From positions 1-45,695 of the forward strand of contig JAMOTN010000025.1 in NCBI GenBank assembly GCA_027062325.1: a stretch of 45,695 nt of DNA. The letters run 5' to 3'. Of this stretch, positions 1-11,674 are shown one piece after another. The number at the start of each line of letters is the position of its first letter. The first letter of the stretch is position 1. Made by a program: the position numbers and the translations under genes. The DNA comes from a bacterium. GTDB taxonomy: Bacteria; JAMOTN01. The notes under the pieces are model-generated. The model was not told where the DNA came from. It saw only the letters and a program-made list of their open reading frames with translations, and did no database searches.

Positions 1-33
1 CAAAAATAAAAAAATGAAAAAAAAATAAAAAAG
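1..33 (-). terminator. Probable terminator of the rRNA operon (U-rich tract after 5S)
   Basis: Read on the minus strand, the 5S terminal helix is followed directly by a long T-rich tract broken by single A, C and G bases. The 5S closing stem (GGCTGG with CCAGCC) followed by the U-run looks like an intrinsic terminator that uses the mature RNA's own helix. No separate hairpin is visible before the window edge, so a further terminator outside the window cannot be excluded. Confidence 0.55.
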
Positions 34-155
34 GGCTGGCGGACACCTATTTTTCCACCCCTTCCCGGCGGGGCAGTATCGTCGGCTGTAGGGGGCTTAA
101 CTTCCGGGTTCGGCATGGCTCCGGGTGTTTCCCCCCTCACTACTCCACCAGCCCT
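33..155 (-). rRNA. rrf: 5S ribosomal RNA
   Basis: About 120 nt on the minus strand, just downstream of 23S. The complementary ends (AGGGCTGG at the 5' end, CCAGCCCT at the 3' end) form the closing helix I. The internal segment containing the minus-strand string GCCGAACCCGGAAGTTAAG is the conserved 5S loop region. It is last in a 16S-23S-5S operon, with essentially no spacer beyond the 23S processing stem. The ends are estimated to within a few bases. Confidence 0.95.
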
Positions 156-183
156 AGATGAGCGAAGGTGTGCGGGTGGAGAA

Positions 184-184
<1 letters not shown>
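156..184 (-). other. 3' arm of the 23S rRNA processing stem
   Basis: These 29 bases are the reverse complement of 3196-3224 with a single C/T difference. They flank the two ends of 23S rRNA and would pair in the precursor transcript to form the long helix cut by RNase III. The arm fills almost the whole 23S-5S spacer. Confidence 0.85.
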
Positions 185-3195
<3,011 letters not shown>

Positions 3196-3197
<2 letters not shown>

Positions 3198-3224
3198 TCT
3201 CCACCCACACACCTTCGCTCATCT
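3196..3224 (-). other. 5' arm of the 23S rRNA processing stem
   Basis: Near-perfect inverted repeat partner of 156-184 (28 of 29 bases complementary, the remaining pair being G-U compatible). It lies immediately upstream of mature 23S on the minus strand and is the expected RNase III substrate. Confidence 0.85.
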
Positions 3225-3235
3225 TAGCTATTAAT

Positions 3236-3258
3236 AAGGCGGCACCATTAGCACCCCT
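3236..3258 (-). other. 3' arm of the 16S rRNA processing stem
   Basis: These 23 bases in the 16S-23S spacer are complementary to 4937-4959. The four positions that are not Watson-Crick pairs are C/T or A/G substitutions, so in RNA they can form G-U pairs on one strand. This is the precursor stem bracketing 16S. With the 23S arm it accounts for nearly all of the roughly 70-nt spacer, which has no room for tRNA genes. Confidence 0.75.
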
Positions 3259-3267
3259 CAATCCTCG

Positions 3268-4835
<1,568 letters not shown>

Positions 4836-5005
4836 TAATATCCCTAAACCTTATTCTTCCTCTCCGAATTCCTCTCGGCTCTTCACAACAAACGCTAGCC
4901 TTACGGCCGCTTCACACCCCAATTCTCTTCCTTCCAAGGGGCACTAATGGCACCGCCTTCTATCCTACCTCTCCCTTCATCTCTTCCTCCTTAATCGCCC
5001 TCAGC
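4836..5005 (-). other. rRNA leader with the 5' arm of the 16S processing stem (4937-4959)
   Basis: The stretch between the predicted rRNA transcription start and mature 16S. It contains the 23-base partner (4937-4959) of the spacer segment 3236-3258, so the precursor 16S would be enclosed in a stem. No protein gene is supported here: the open frame running out of 16S on the plus strand has no ribosome binding site and overlaps structural RNA. Confidence 0.65.
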
Positions 5006-5014
5006 AATTCTCAT

Positions 5015-5042
5015 TTTATATCTTCCTCTCTTACATTGTCAA
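5015..5042 (-). promoter_or_regulatory. rRNA operon promoter
   Basis: On the minus strand, TTGACA (5042-5037), a 16-bp spacer and TATAAA (5020-5015) give an almost consensus housekeeping sigma promoter. It fires toward 16S, with a start expected near 5005-5008. Being the strongest promoter-like element in the window fits its rRNA role. Confidence 0.8.
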
Positions 5043-5166
5043 TAGGGGAAACAAAATCACTATTTTTCTAGAATTTATCGATATTTTTTATTTCTTCAAC
5101 ATTACCAGTTGCCTTTTAAAACTTAATGCAATTGCCACCTGCCAATCTAAATATCAATATTCCCAA

Positions 5167-6120
5167 TTACTCCCCTAATAACTCCTTGACAACTCTTACA
5201 AATTCATCCACAGGCGAATAAGTGGCTCTCCAACCAAGAGCATTTATCTTGCTTACATCAGCAATCACATATCCAAGATCAGCTTTTCTTCTCCCTGCAA
5301 ATTCCCACTCAAACTCATTAAATTCCTCTCTTATCTTTTCACAAACTTCTAAAACACTAACCCCTCTACCTGTGCCACAGTTCAAAATCATCCCCTCACC
5401 TTTCTTCATTAAAATCCTTTCCAAAACAAAAATATGGGCTCTTGCAACATCTCTTACATCCACAAAATCTCTAACTGGGGTACCATCCTTTGTATCCCAA
5501 TCATTTCCGTAAATTTTGAACTTCTTGCCAGTTTTTAAAGATAAAACTATATTTGCAGGTAATCCCCCTTCATCAAGATGCATTCCCAAACTCTTATCAA
5601 ACCCTATTACGTTAAAATATCTCAAAGCTACAGCATCACTATGAAAATCAAACAATACATACTCTCCAGCCATCTTGGTTTTTGCATAACAACTAACAGG
5701 TTTGGTAAAATCTTCTTCTTTAAAAGCCCCACTTTTCCAATCTCCGTAAACTGAAGCACTAGAGGAGAAAACAACTTTAGCTTCCACCAATTTTGCCACC
5801 TCAAATACATTTTTGCTGCCCAAAAAATTGACATTCCAGTATTCTGCTTTCTTTTTCTCTCCCTCTTCCACCGAGACTTTAGCTGCAAGATGCATAACGC
5901 AAAACGGTCTGTACTTTTCAAAAACATCCTTTAATTCATCAAAATTCAAAATATCAACTTCAAAAAATTCATCCATTCCGGCTTTCTCAGCCCACTCCAA
6001 TTTCCCACGCGAAAGGTTATCTAAAACTCCAACTTCATAACCTTTTCCTTTTAATTCTTTTACAATATGACTTCCTATATATCCCGCTCCTCCCGTAACT
6101 ATTACTCTTTTTGAAGACAT
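5167..6120 (-). CDS. galE: UDP-glucose 4-epimerase
   Basis: A 317-residue SDR-type epimerase that interconverts UDP-glucose and UDP-galactose for surface polysaccharide or galactose metabolism, in the cytoplasm. The N-terminal NAD-binding motif GGAGYIGSH is at residues 10-18. The catalytic Ser region SSSASVYG and the YxxxK pair (YAKTK) follow at about residues 118-150. The RYFNVIG and TPVRDFVDV segments are typical of GalE. Length is slightly below the usual 325-340. The ATG start follows GGTGGAGTT. It is transcribed toward the rRNA operon and divergently from the DUF364 gene. Related NDP-sugar epimerases acting on other sugars remain possible. Confidence 0.9.
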   Translation of the reverse strand: MSSKRVIVTGGAGYIGSHIVKELKGKGYEVGVLDNLSRGKLEWAEKAGMDEFFEVDILNFDELKDVFEKYRPFCVMHLAAKVSVEEGEKKKAEYWNVNFLGSKNVFEVAKLVEAKVVFSSSASVYGDWKSGAFKEEDFTKPVSCYAKTKMAGEYVLFDFHSDAVALRYFNVIGFDKSLGMHLDEGGLPANIVLSLKTGKKFKIYGNDWDTKDGTPVRDFVDVRDVARAHIFVLERILMKKGEGMILNCGTGRGVSVLEVCEKIREEFNEFEWEFAGRRKADLGYVIADVSKINALGWRATYSPVDEFVRVVKELLGE

Positions 6121-6168
6121 AACTCCACCAGCACCTCCACCATCAATACCATCATTTATTGTCGTTTA

Positions 6169-6196
6169 GTTAAAATATATCTGTTAAAATATATCT
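6169..6196. repeat. Perfect tandem 14-bp direct repeat in a divergent promoter region
   Basis: GTTAAAATATATCT occurs twice head to tail (6169-6182 and 6183-6196) in the 118-bp gap between divergent galE and the DUF364 gene. TATATT on the minus strand and TATAGC on the plus strand are possible -10 elements, but no clear -35 is visible. The repeat could be an operator or simply AT-rich duplication. Confidence 0.6.
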
Positions 6197-6238
6197 TGAT
6201 AAGGAATATAGCAAAATTTACAAAAAGGAGCGTTCAAA

Positions 6239-6976
6239 ATGAAAACTTTTATTTCCTTCGACAACTTCATAGAAAAAGTCAAGTTGTTAGCTCGAAAAAG
6301 TGGGATCATGAATAAAAATTTAGAAGTTGAAGTAGGGAAGCTCACTCCTGAAGAGGCAATTGGATCACCATTAAGAGATGACTTTCCCCTATTAAAAGGA
6401 AAAGAGTTCCTTATTGAAGCTAAAATTGAATCAGTACGCGGCCAAGCTTTCACTGCATATCCAGCTCCATTTAAAGGAACCATTGAAGAAGCTTTGAATC
6501 TTCCCGATACTCCTTTTGCAACCTCAATAAAGGTAGCAGTTGCAAATGCCGTTTTACGCTACCTCGGTTACGTTGATAAAACTATTCATTGCAAAGATGA
6601 GACTCCTTCAAAATGCGCGAGGGAATTAATTCACTTTTTAAAATCCAAAGGATACTCAACCGTATCTTTGGTAGGTCTACAACCTGCTTTTGCATCTGAG
6701 TTATTAAGCGCATTTGGTAAAAATAGAGTTCTAATATTTGATCTTGATGAAGGAAATATTAAAAAAGGATTTGAAGGATGTGAGGTTTTTGGACCAGACA
6801 AGTACAATCTCCTATCAACTTCTGACGTTGTCTTAGCAACCGGAAGCACTGTTACTAATAAAACCTTGTGGGAAATTTCTAAGCACATTAACGGTGACTT
6901 CTATCTGTATGGAGTAACAGCAAGAGCTTATGCTTTTATAGCTGGAATACCAGAGTTTTGTAAATTTGGTGGTTAG
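6239..6976 (+). CDS. DUF364 (Rossmann-like) domain protein, putative heavy-metal chelation family
   Basis: A 245-residue cytoplasmic protein whose C-terminal half (about residues 125-245) matches the DUF364 family. The signature is STSDVVLATGSTVTNKTLWE followed by a YLYGVTARAYAFI-like segment. The N-terminal part (about 1-110) is the usual companion domain of the family. Members have been suggested to bind metals or precursors, but no reaction is established. The ATG start has AAAGGAG eight bases upstream. It is followed after 41 bp by the receiver-domain protein in the same direction, so the two may be cotranscribed. Confidence 0.75.
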   Translation: MKTFISFDNFIEKVKLLARKSGIMNKNLEVEVGKLTPEEAIGSPLRDDFPLLKGKEFLIEAKIESVRGQAFTAYPAPFKGTIEEALNLPDTPFATSIKVAVANAVLRYLGYVDKTIHCKDETPSKCARELIHFLKSKGYSTVSLVGLQPAFASELLSAFGKNRVLIFDLDEGNIKKGFEGCEVFGPDKYNLLSTSDVVLATGSTVTNKTLWEISKHINGDFYLYGVTARAYAFIAGIPEFCKFGG

Positions 6977-7017
6977 TAATAGCAACATTTAATGATATAT
7001 TCAAGGAGTGAGTCAAA

Positions 7018-8085
7018 ATGATTTCCAGAATTCTGTTTGTTGATGGAAGTAGGGTAATCATCAATGCTCTATCTACAGAACTTTCGGAAGAGTTTAATGT
7101 GTTAAAGGCATACTCCTTTCAAGAAGCCCAAGAGATCTTAAAAAAAGAGGAAGTTGATGCTTTAGTAACAGCACGTACTCTCCCAGACGGAAGCGGTTTC
7201 GACTTAGCTGCAGAAGTGAAAAAGAAGAAAGATATCCCTGTTATTATGTTGATTGCAGATGAAGACGTCACAGTTTTTGAACTTCATCCTTACGTGGATG
7301 TTTTTATCAGTAAAGTAGGACTAACTGCAAAAAAGATTATAAGTGAATTAGAAAACTTTGAAAAAGAGATAAATGAAATTAAAAATAGGGAAGAAAAACT
7401 CATATTGGTCGTTGATGACTCCACAATGCTCAGAAAAGCCATCGTAAACAAGTTATCTAAGAAATACAATGTTGAGGAAGCCGAAAACGGGCGCGAAGCT
7501 TTTGAAAAAGCTATAAAGCTTGTACCCGACTTGATAACAATGGATGTTGATATGCCTGTAATGGATGGTATTACATCTTCAAGCTTCATAAGAGCTCATG
7601 TTAGAACCCGAAATGTTCCAATACTATTACTGACCTCTCATAAAGATCCAGAAACTGTGAAGAAAGCCTTTGAGGCAGGTGTAAACATGCACCTACCGAA
7701 AGACACCCCTGTTGAGGAACTTGTAGCAGCTGTTGAAAATATTCTCTCTCGCAAACCAAAACAAGAAAAGATTTTATTTGTTACAACAGAAGATCACATC
7801 ATGGAAGCACTAGTAGCAACTCCTGTCAGAACAGAAGGTTATGTTTTGAACATTGCAACTTCAATAGAAGAAGCAGAAGATGTCATGAATGAATACAACG
7901 TAGTAATTATCAATGATGAAGTCATTAAAGGTAGAATACCACAGTTCCTGAAGGACAACAACAAAAAAGTAATTATCTTAACAGACGATCCGGAAAAATT
8001 TGATGGGTTTGAAATAGTTGAAAAACCGTTTGAAGCTGAAGACCTTATAAAACTAATATCGAAAATGCTAGCGGTAGCAGAGTAA
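7018..8085 (+). CDS. Triple receiver-domain protein with only the middle receiver phosphorylatable
   Basis: A 355-residue protein made of three CheY-like receiver domains and no output domain. Domain 1 (about 3-115) keeps the fold (RILFVDGS, LPDGSG), but the phospho-acceptor Asp is Ala in LVTARTLPDG. Domain 2 (about 124-240) has the full site: VVDDS acidic pair, D176 in MDVDMPVMDG, Thr in LLLTSHKD and Lys in LPKDT. Domain 3 (about 248-352) is degenerate (FVTTED, no acceptor Asp). The ATG start follows AAGGAGTGAG. Likely role: phosphorelay sink, scaffold or adaptor. No histidine kinase lies nearby. It converges on the next operon with only 23 bp between stop codons. Confidence 0.8.
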   Translation: MISRILFVDGSRVIINALSTELSEEFNVLKAYSFQEAQEILKKEEVDALVTARTLPDGSGFDLAAEVKKKKDIPVIMLIADEDVTVFELHPYVDVFISKVGLTAKKIISELENFEKEINEIKNREEKLILVVDDSTMLRKAIVNKLSKKYNVEEAENGREAFEKAIKLVPDLITMDVDMPVMDGITSSSFIRAHVRTRNVPILLLTSHKDPETVKKAFEAGVNMHLPKDTPVEELVAAVENILSRKPKQEKILFVTTEDHIMEALVATPVRTEGYVLNIATSIEEAEDVMNEYNVVIINDEVIKGRIPQFLKDNNKKVIILTDDPEKFDGFEIVEKPFEAEDLIKLISKMLAVAE

Positions 8086-8108
8086 TGAGCAATAAATATA
8101 ATGCAATA

Positions 8109-8786
8109 TTAAATTTCATCTAAAATTTTCATAATAAGTCGGGCAGCTTCAAAAAATTGCTGCTCGACTTTGTTTTTATGGCTTTTGAATTTTTCTCTTA
8201 TACTCTTCAACTCTTCTCTTGAACCAAAAAATCGACTAGCTGATATAAAGCATGCTTTCAAAAATAAGGCGTAGTAGTTATCTCGCCCAACTTCTTTTAA
8301 ACTTCTGAAAGCCAATTTCAAATTCCACCACGATGACAGAGCATTTCTTACCCTTTTAAATCCCGAAGATTCATAAGCCTCCAAAGCTTCTTTGTAAGCT
8401 TTAAACAAATACCCCCACTCCTTACCAAGCTCTTCAAGTTGATTTCGCACAAATTCTGCTCGCTTATTCCACGCGCGACCTTCAAAAAACCTACACGTCC
8501 CCCAACTTCTAGCAAGGGCAAGTACTACAAATTCTTTAGCTTTTAAAGCCATCCCACCTTTATTCAACAGCTCAGTTGAAATAAAAAAAGCCTCCTTGTA
8601 CCTGTATTTAAGTAGATCCCATTTTAAAGCTTCCAAGGTTACCTCATAAGTTGGAGCAACGCTAAGATCCACCCTAATTTTTGAGAGTATAGAACTAAGC
8701 TTTTGAAGCTTTATATCAACTGCTAAAGCAGTAGTAAGAAACACTATCACTAAAGTGACACAAGTTTTTATCATCAATAATCTCAA
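8109..8786 (-). CDS. Secreted alpha-helical protein of unknown function
   Basis: 225 residues. A hydrophobic N-terminal segment (about residues 5-22, CVTLVIVFLTTALA) looks like a signal peptide. The rest is charged and largely helical, suggesting TPR-like or coiled packing without a clear repeat. The start is TTG at 8786, preceded by AGGTGA with about 8 bp spacing; ATG at residue 5 would be too far from that site. It is the last gene of a seven-gene minus-strand operon, 11 bp after the membrane protein gene, which suggests a partner in the envelope. I do not recognise a family. Confidence 0.7.
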   Translation of the reverse strand: MRLLMIKTCVTLVIVFLTTALAVDIKLQKLSSILSKIRVDLSVAPTYEVTLEALKWDLLKYRYKEAFFISTELLNKGGMALKAKEFVVLALARSWGTCRFFEGRAWNKRAEFVRNQLEELGKEWGYLFKAYKEALEAYESSGFKRVRNALSSWWNLKLAFRSLKEVGRDNYYALFLKACFISASRFFGSREELKSIREKFKSHKNKVEQQFFEAARLIMKILDEI

Positions 8787-8797
8787 ACCAGAATCAC

Positions 8798-10498
8798 CTA
8801 CTTCTTTGAGGCAGTAGAACCATTCAAAGCCTTCTGGGGTTTATGATCATTTTTATTTAGTAACCCCTTCCACTTTTCAATCAACAATGCATTGTAGTAA
8901 TTTGCAGAATCCCATGCCCAGCAGTGCCAGTTTAAAAATTCCTTGAACATTCTCAAAGCTTTCCTTTTAGAAGCAGCATCAGGTTGAGTTGCTAGTATTT
9001 TAGCCATCCAGTACATAGTCTCCCTATTGTATGGATAAGTAAGGTAGGCATTCTGAACATTTACAAATCCACTTTTGTCCTTTCTGTTTAACTTTGCCAC
9101 TCCTATTGCTACATTAGCGTAAGGGTTGAATTGATCAACTTTTAAAAGTTCCTTAGCAACAACCTCTGCAGAAGCCCATTCATTGTTCAACATCAAAGCA
9201 ATACACTTAGCTTCTTTTTCGTTAAGATCCTTATCTTCAAGATTCATTATCTTCTCCGGAATCTTCAAAGCAAGTAGTCGCAAATACTGTTTTTTAGCCA
9301 CGGAGTAATGCCATTGTTTCCAAACATTCTGGGCAAAATCTGGGTTAGAGAAGTATCTAGAATCTCTCAGTGAATTGTAAGAGAGGTAAATTGGAAAAGT
9401 AGCAAGTAGTACAACTGTGGCAACAACCCCCAAAAACACCTTCACCTTTTTCTTCTCAACAGGCAAATCTACAGAAGCCACACTTAAAATGTAGGCGAAT
9501 AGAAGTGATGATACAGCAGGAGTCATAGGAGCTGCCACAAGGAACAAAAACACAACAACTCCCTCAAAAAATCCTCTACTAAAGAAAAGATAGGCTCCAA
9601 CAACCAAAATTGAAAGATATCCAAACATCCACCCTAATTTTACAAATGACGGCACCACCTCTGAAGTATCTCTTACCTGTTTCCCTATTTTCTTAGCATA
9701 ATCCTCTCCCAGAAATCGCACAAAATCTTTGTAGACAGAATTCGCAGCAGTATTGCGCACATTTTTTACAAACCAGCTTTCATCGTAAAATCTTTCATGT
9801 TGAGCTCCGAATGGAATTTGCTTCAATTTAGCATAAAAATTACTTATCCAGTAAACCTCATAGGTAAAGTTGGGAAGTGAAAAGGTAAACGCAAACCCCA
9901 AACCTATGGCTAAAGCCACCCCAATCGCAACTTTTTTATCAAGAGAGGAAAATGCATAGTAGAAACCTAACAATGCTATGAATAACTTAACAAAATCTGG
10001 TGCCACCACAACCGCAATTATAAAACCTGCTACCTTAGCATAAACATTCTCTGAAACCGTCACCAACAAAAGAGCCACATCTATAAGAAGCCATTTCTCA
10101 ACCCCCCAATTTAAAAACTGAGCCAAAAGCAAATAAGCAAAACTCAATCCCAACAACGCCACAAATACTGGTCTCAACCTTGGGAAAGAGTAAAGGAGCT
10201 GAGTTATCAAAGCTATGGATAGAAAATTATAAGCCGCAAGCAACCAATCACCAAAATACACAGAGGTGAAGCTGACAAGTGCTAACAAAACTGCAACAAC
10301 AAAGCTTATAACAGCAGAAACACTCAATCCAGAGCGTGGCTTGTTCTTCACCAATAAAAATAGTGTTAATAAGCCTAATACAAAAAACAATGCCACACCG
10401 TCAAAATCGTAAAAGTTCTGATACCAGTTTCTGGGCAACAGCTCCATTCCCTGAATACCTTTTATAAGACCATCGATTTTCACTCTAACTCCTCCCAC
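8798..10498 (-). CDS. Polytopic membrane protein with a C-terminal helical-repeat (TPR-like) domain
   Basis: 566 residues. About ten to twelve hydrophobic segments lie between residues 33 and 375, with a soluble loop at about 220-285. A roughly 190-residue soluble C-terminal part resembles helix-turn-helix TPR-type repeats (LNNEWASAEVVAKELLKVDQ and the NPYANVAIGVAKLNRKDK stretch). The architecture resembles O-antigen ligase or polymerase proteins with TPR tails, but I see no diagnostic ligase motif, so the function is unknown. The start is GTG at 10498 with AGGAGG eight bases upstream; a second GTG 15 bases in also has a GGAGG, so the start could be either. Confidence 0.7.
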   Translation of the reverse strand: MGGVRVKIDGLIKGIQGMELLPRNWYQNFYDFDGVALFFVLGLLTLFLLVKNKPRSGLSVSAVISFVVAVLLALVSFTSVYFGDWLLAAYNFLSIALITQLLYSFPRLRPVFVALLGLSFAYLLLAQFLNWGVEKWLLIDVALLLVTVSENVYAKVAGFIIAVVVAPDFVKLFIALLGFYYAFSSLDKKVAIGVALAIGLGFAFTFSLPNFTYEVYWISNFYAKLKQIPFGAQHERFYDESWFVKNVRNTAANSVYKDFVRFLGEDYAKKIGKQVRDTSEVVPSFVKLGWMFGYLSILVVGAYLFFSRGFFEGVVVFLFLVAAPMTPAVSSLLFAYILSVASVDLPVEKKKVKVFLGVVATVVLLATFPIYLSYNSLRDSRYFSNPDFAQNVWKQWHYSVAKKQYLRLLALKIPEKIMNLEDKDLNEKEAKCIALMLNNEWASAEVVAKELLKVDQFNPYANVAIGVAKLNRKDKSGFVNVQNAYLTYPYNRETMYWMAKILATQPDAASKRKALRMFKEFLNWHCWAWDSANYYNALLIEKWKGLLNKNDHKPQKALNGSTASKK

Positions 10499-10546
10499 AA
10501 TTATCCCCTCCTAAATCTCACTTAAACAATATTTAAGATAGCAAAT

Positions 10547-11383
10547 TTACAACTCCTCTTTGAACTTCAACAACGAATGCCTATCTTCAAAAACATTATT
10601 TTTCTCTGTAATCCATGAACTAGTCTCTCCTAAATCTACCTCAACAGAAATGTAAGAAGTAGAATCTGCATCTACCTCAGCCAACACCAACCCTCGCGGT
10701 GATACTATTCTGCTCCTTCCCGTAAAAGTGTAATTATTTTCTCTTCCTATCCTATTTGCCAAAACAACAAAACTTCTGTTCTCCACAGCCCTTGTCCAAA
10801 CCGCGTTTTGAGCATACGGAAGAACAAGATTGGCAGAAAATAACAAAATTTTAGCTCCATTCAAAACTAAAAGCCGCGACAACTCTGGAAATATCCAGTC
10901 AAAACATATTAATGTTCCAAATTTAACCCCATCAAACTCAAATACTCCTAATTTATCTCCTCTTATAAATCTCTCCTTTTCTTTAAAAAATAGATGCAGC
11001 TTATCGTAGTATCCTACAACTCCATCAGAACTTAGGAGGACAACAGAGTTGTAAACACAACTACTTTCATCTGAATCACATGCACCTTTTCTTGCATCCC
11101 CTACAACCCAAAGTCTCCTACCACCGCGTTTTTTTTCTACATGCGCTATAGCCTTTATAAATTCAGAATAGTTGTCAGTTGAAAATTCCTTTGCTAAAGC
11201 TTTAAACTTTTCACGACTCAAATCGTAACCTGTTAAAGCCAACTCTGGAAAAACAACAATCTCTAAACCATCTGTTTCAATAGAGTTCTCCAGCATATAG
11301 TTCACAACAAACTCCTCATTATACTTTCTATCCCCTATTCGAGGAAAAAACTGAAAAAACGCAAGACGCAATTTTTTACCCAC
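10547..11383 (-). CDS. Carbon-nitrogen hydrolase (nitrilase superfamily amidase)
   Basis: A 278-residue cytoplasmic hydrolase of amide or nitrile C-N bonds. The Glu-Lys-Cys triad is visible: Glu in FPELALTGY (about residue 47), Lys in YDKLHLF (about 127), and Cys in LICFDWIFPE (about 160). Length is typical for a stand-alone amidase. The GTG start follows a G-rich site. It lies in the minus-strand envelope/redox operon 11 bp after the glutaredoxin-like gene. The substrate is unknown; a second, distinct member at 39452-40342 is the likely NAD-synthetase glutaminase, so this one has another role. Confidence 0.85.
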   Translation of the reverse strand: MGKKLRLAFFQFFPRIGDRKYNEEFVVNYMLENSIETDGLEIVVFPELALTGYDLSREKFKALAKEFSTDNYSEFIKAIAHVEKKRGGRRLWVVGDARKGACDSDESSCVYNSVVLLSSDGVVGYYDKLHLFFKEKERFIRGDKLGVFEFDGVKFGTLICFDWIFPELSRLLVLNGAKILLFSANLVLPYAQNAVWTRAVENRSFVVLANRIGRENNYTFTGRSRIVSPRGLVLAEVDADSTSYISVEVDLGETSSWITEKNNVFEDRHSLLKFKEEL

Positions 11384-11394
11384 TACTTTCCCCC

Positions 11395-11637
11395 CTATAT
11401 TGAACCAAGCTCTGCTTCAATATCTTCAACCTCCGGATCCACAATAACAACATCACGACTCATCTTTCTTATCACTACAAATGGTACATCCACCTTCTCG
11501 TAATACACCGCCTCCGCCAATCCATCAGGAGTTGATACATCAACTTCCTCAAAGTAAATCCCCGAATTCTCCATATCTTTAGCCAAAATATCACACTTGA
11601 CACAATCTGGTCGTCTAAACAACAACACCTCAAACAT
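11395..11637 (-). CDS. Glutaredoxin/thioredoxin-like protein (CxxC)
   Basis: An 80-residue protein of the glutaredoxin/NrdH-like size class. The redox motif CVKC is at about residues 11-14, after a beta strand (EVLLFRRPD). A cis-Pro-type segment (KVDVPFVVI) is at about 48-56, as in thioredoxin folds. It would reduce disulfides in the cytoplasm. Its place 37 bp downstream of the NrdD-like gene suggests a redox partner, as small glutaredoxins are often linked to ribonucleotide reductases. That NrdD homologue lacks the usual radical residues, so the partnership is only inferred. The ATG start is used. Confidence 0.75.
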   Translation of the reverse strand: MFEVLLFRRPDCVKCDILAKDMENSGIYFEEVDVSTPDGLAEAVYYEKVDVPFVVIRKMSRDVVIVDPEVEDIEAELGSI

Positions 11638-11674
11638 TTAAACCCCTCCATTTAATTCCTGTCATACTCACAAA

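Noticed and set aside
5125-5145. A 21-bp minus-strand segment resembling the promoter segment at 15402-15422 (18 of 21 bases the same)
   Set aside because: Considered as a shared operator, but in an AT-rich window of this length several such matches are expected by chance, and no third good copy was found.
5101-5160. Possible second upstream rRNA promoter
   Set aside because: TTGGCA is present on the minus strand but no acceptable -10 element at 16-18 bp; the promoter at 5015-5042 is sufficient.
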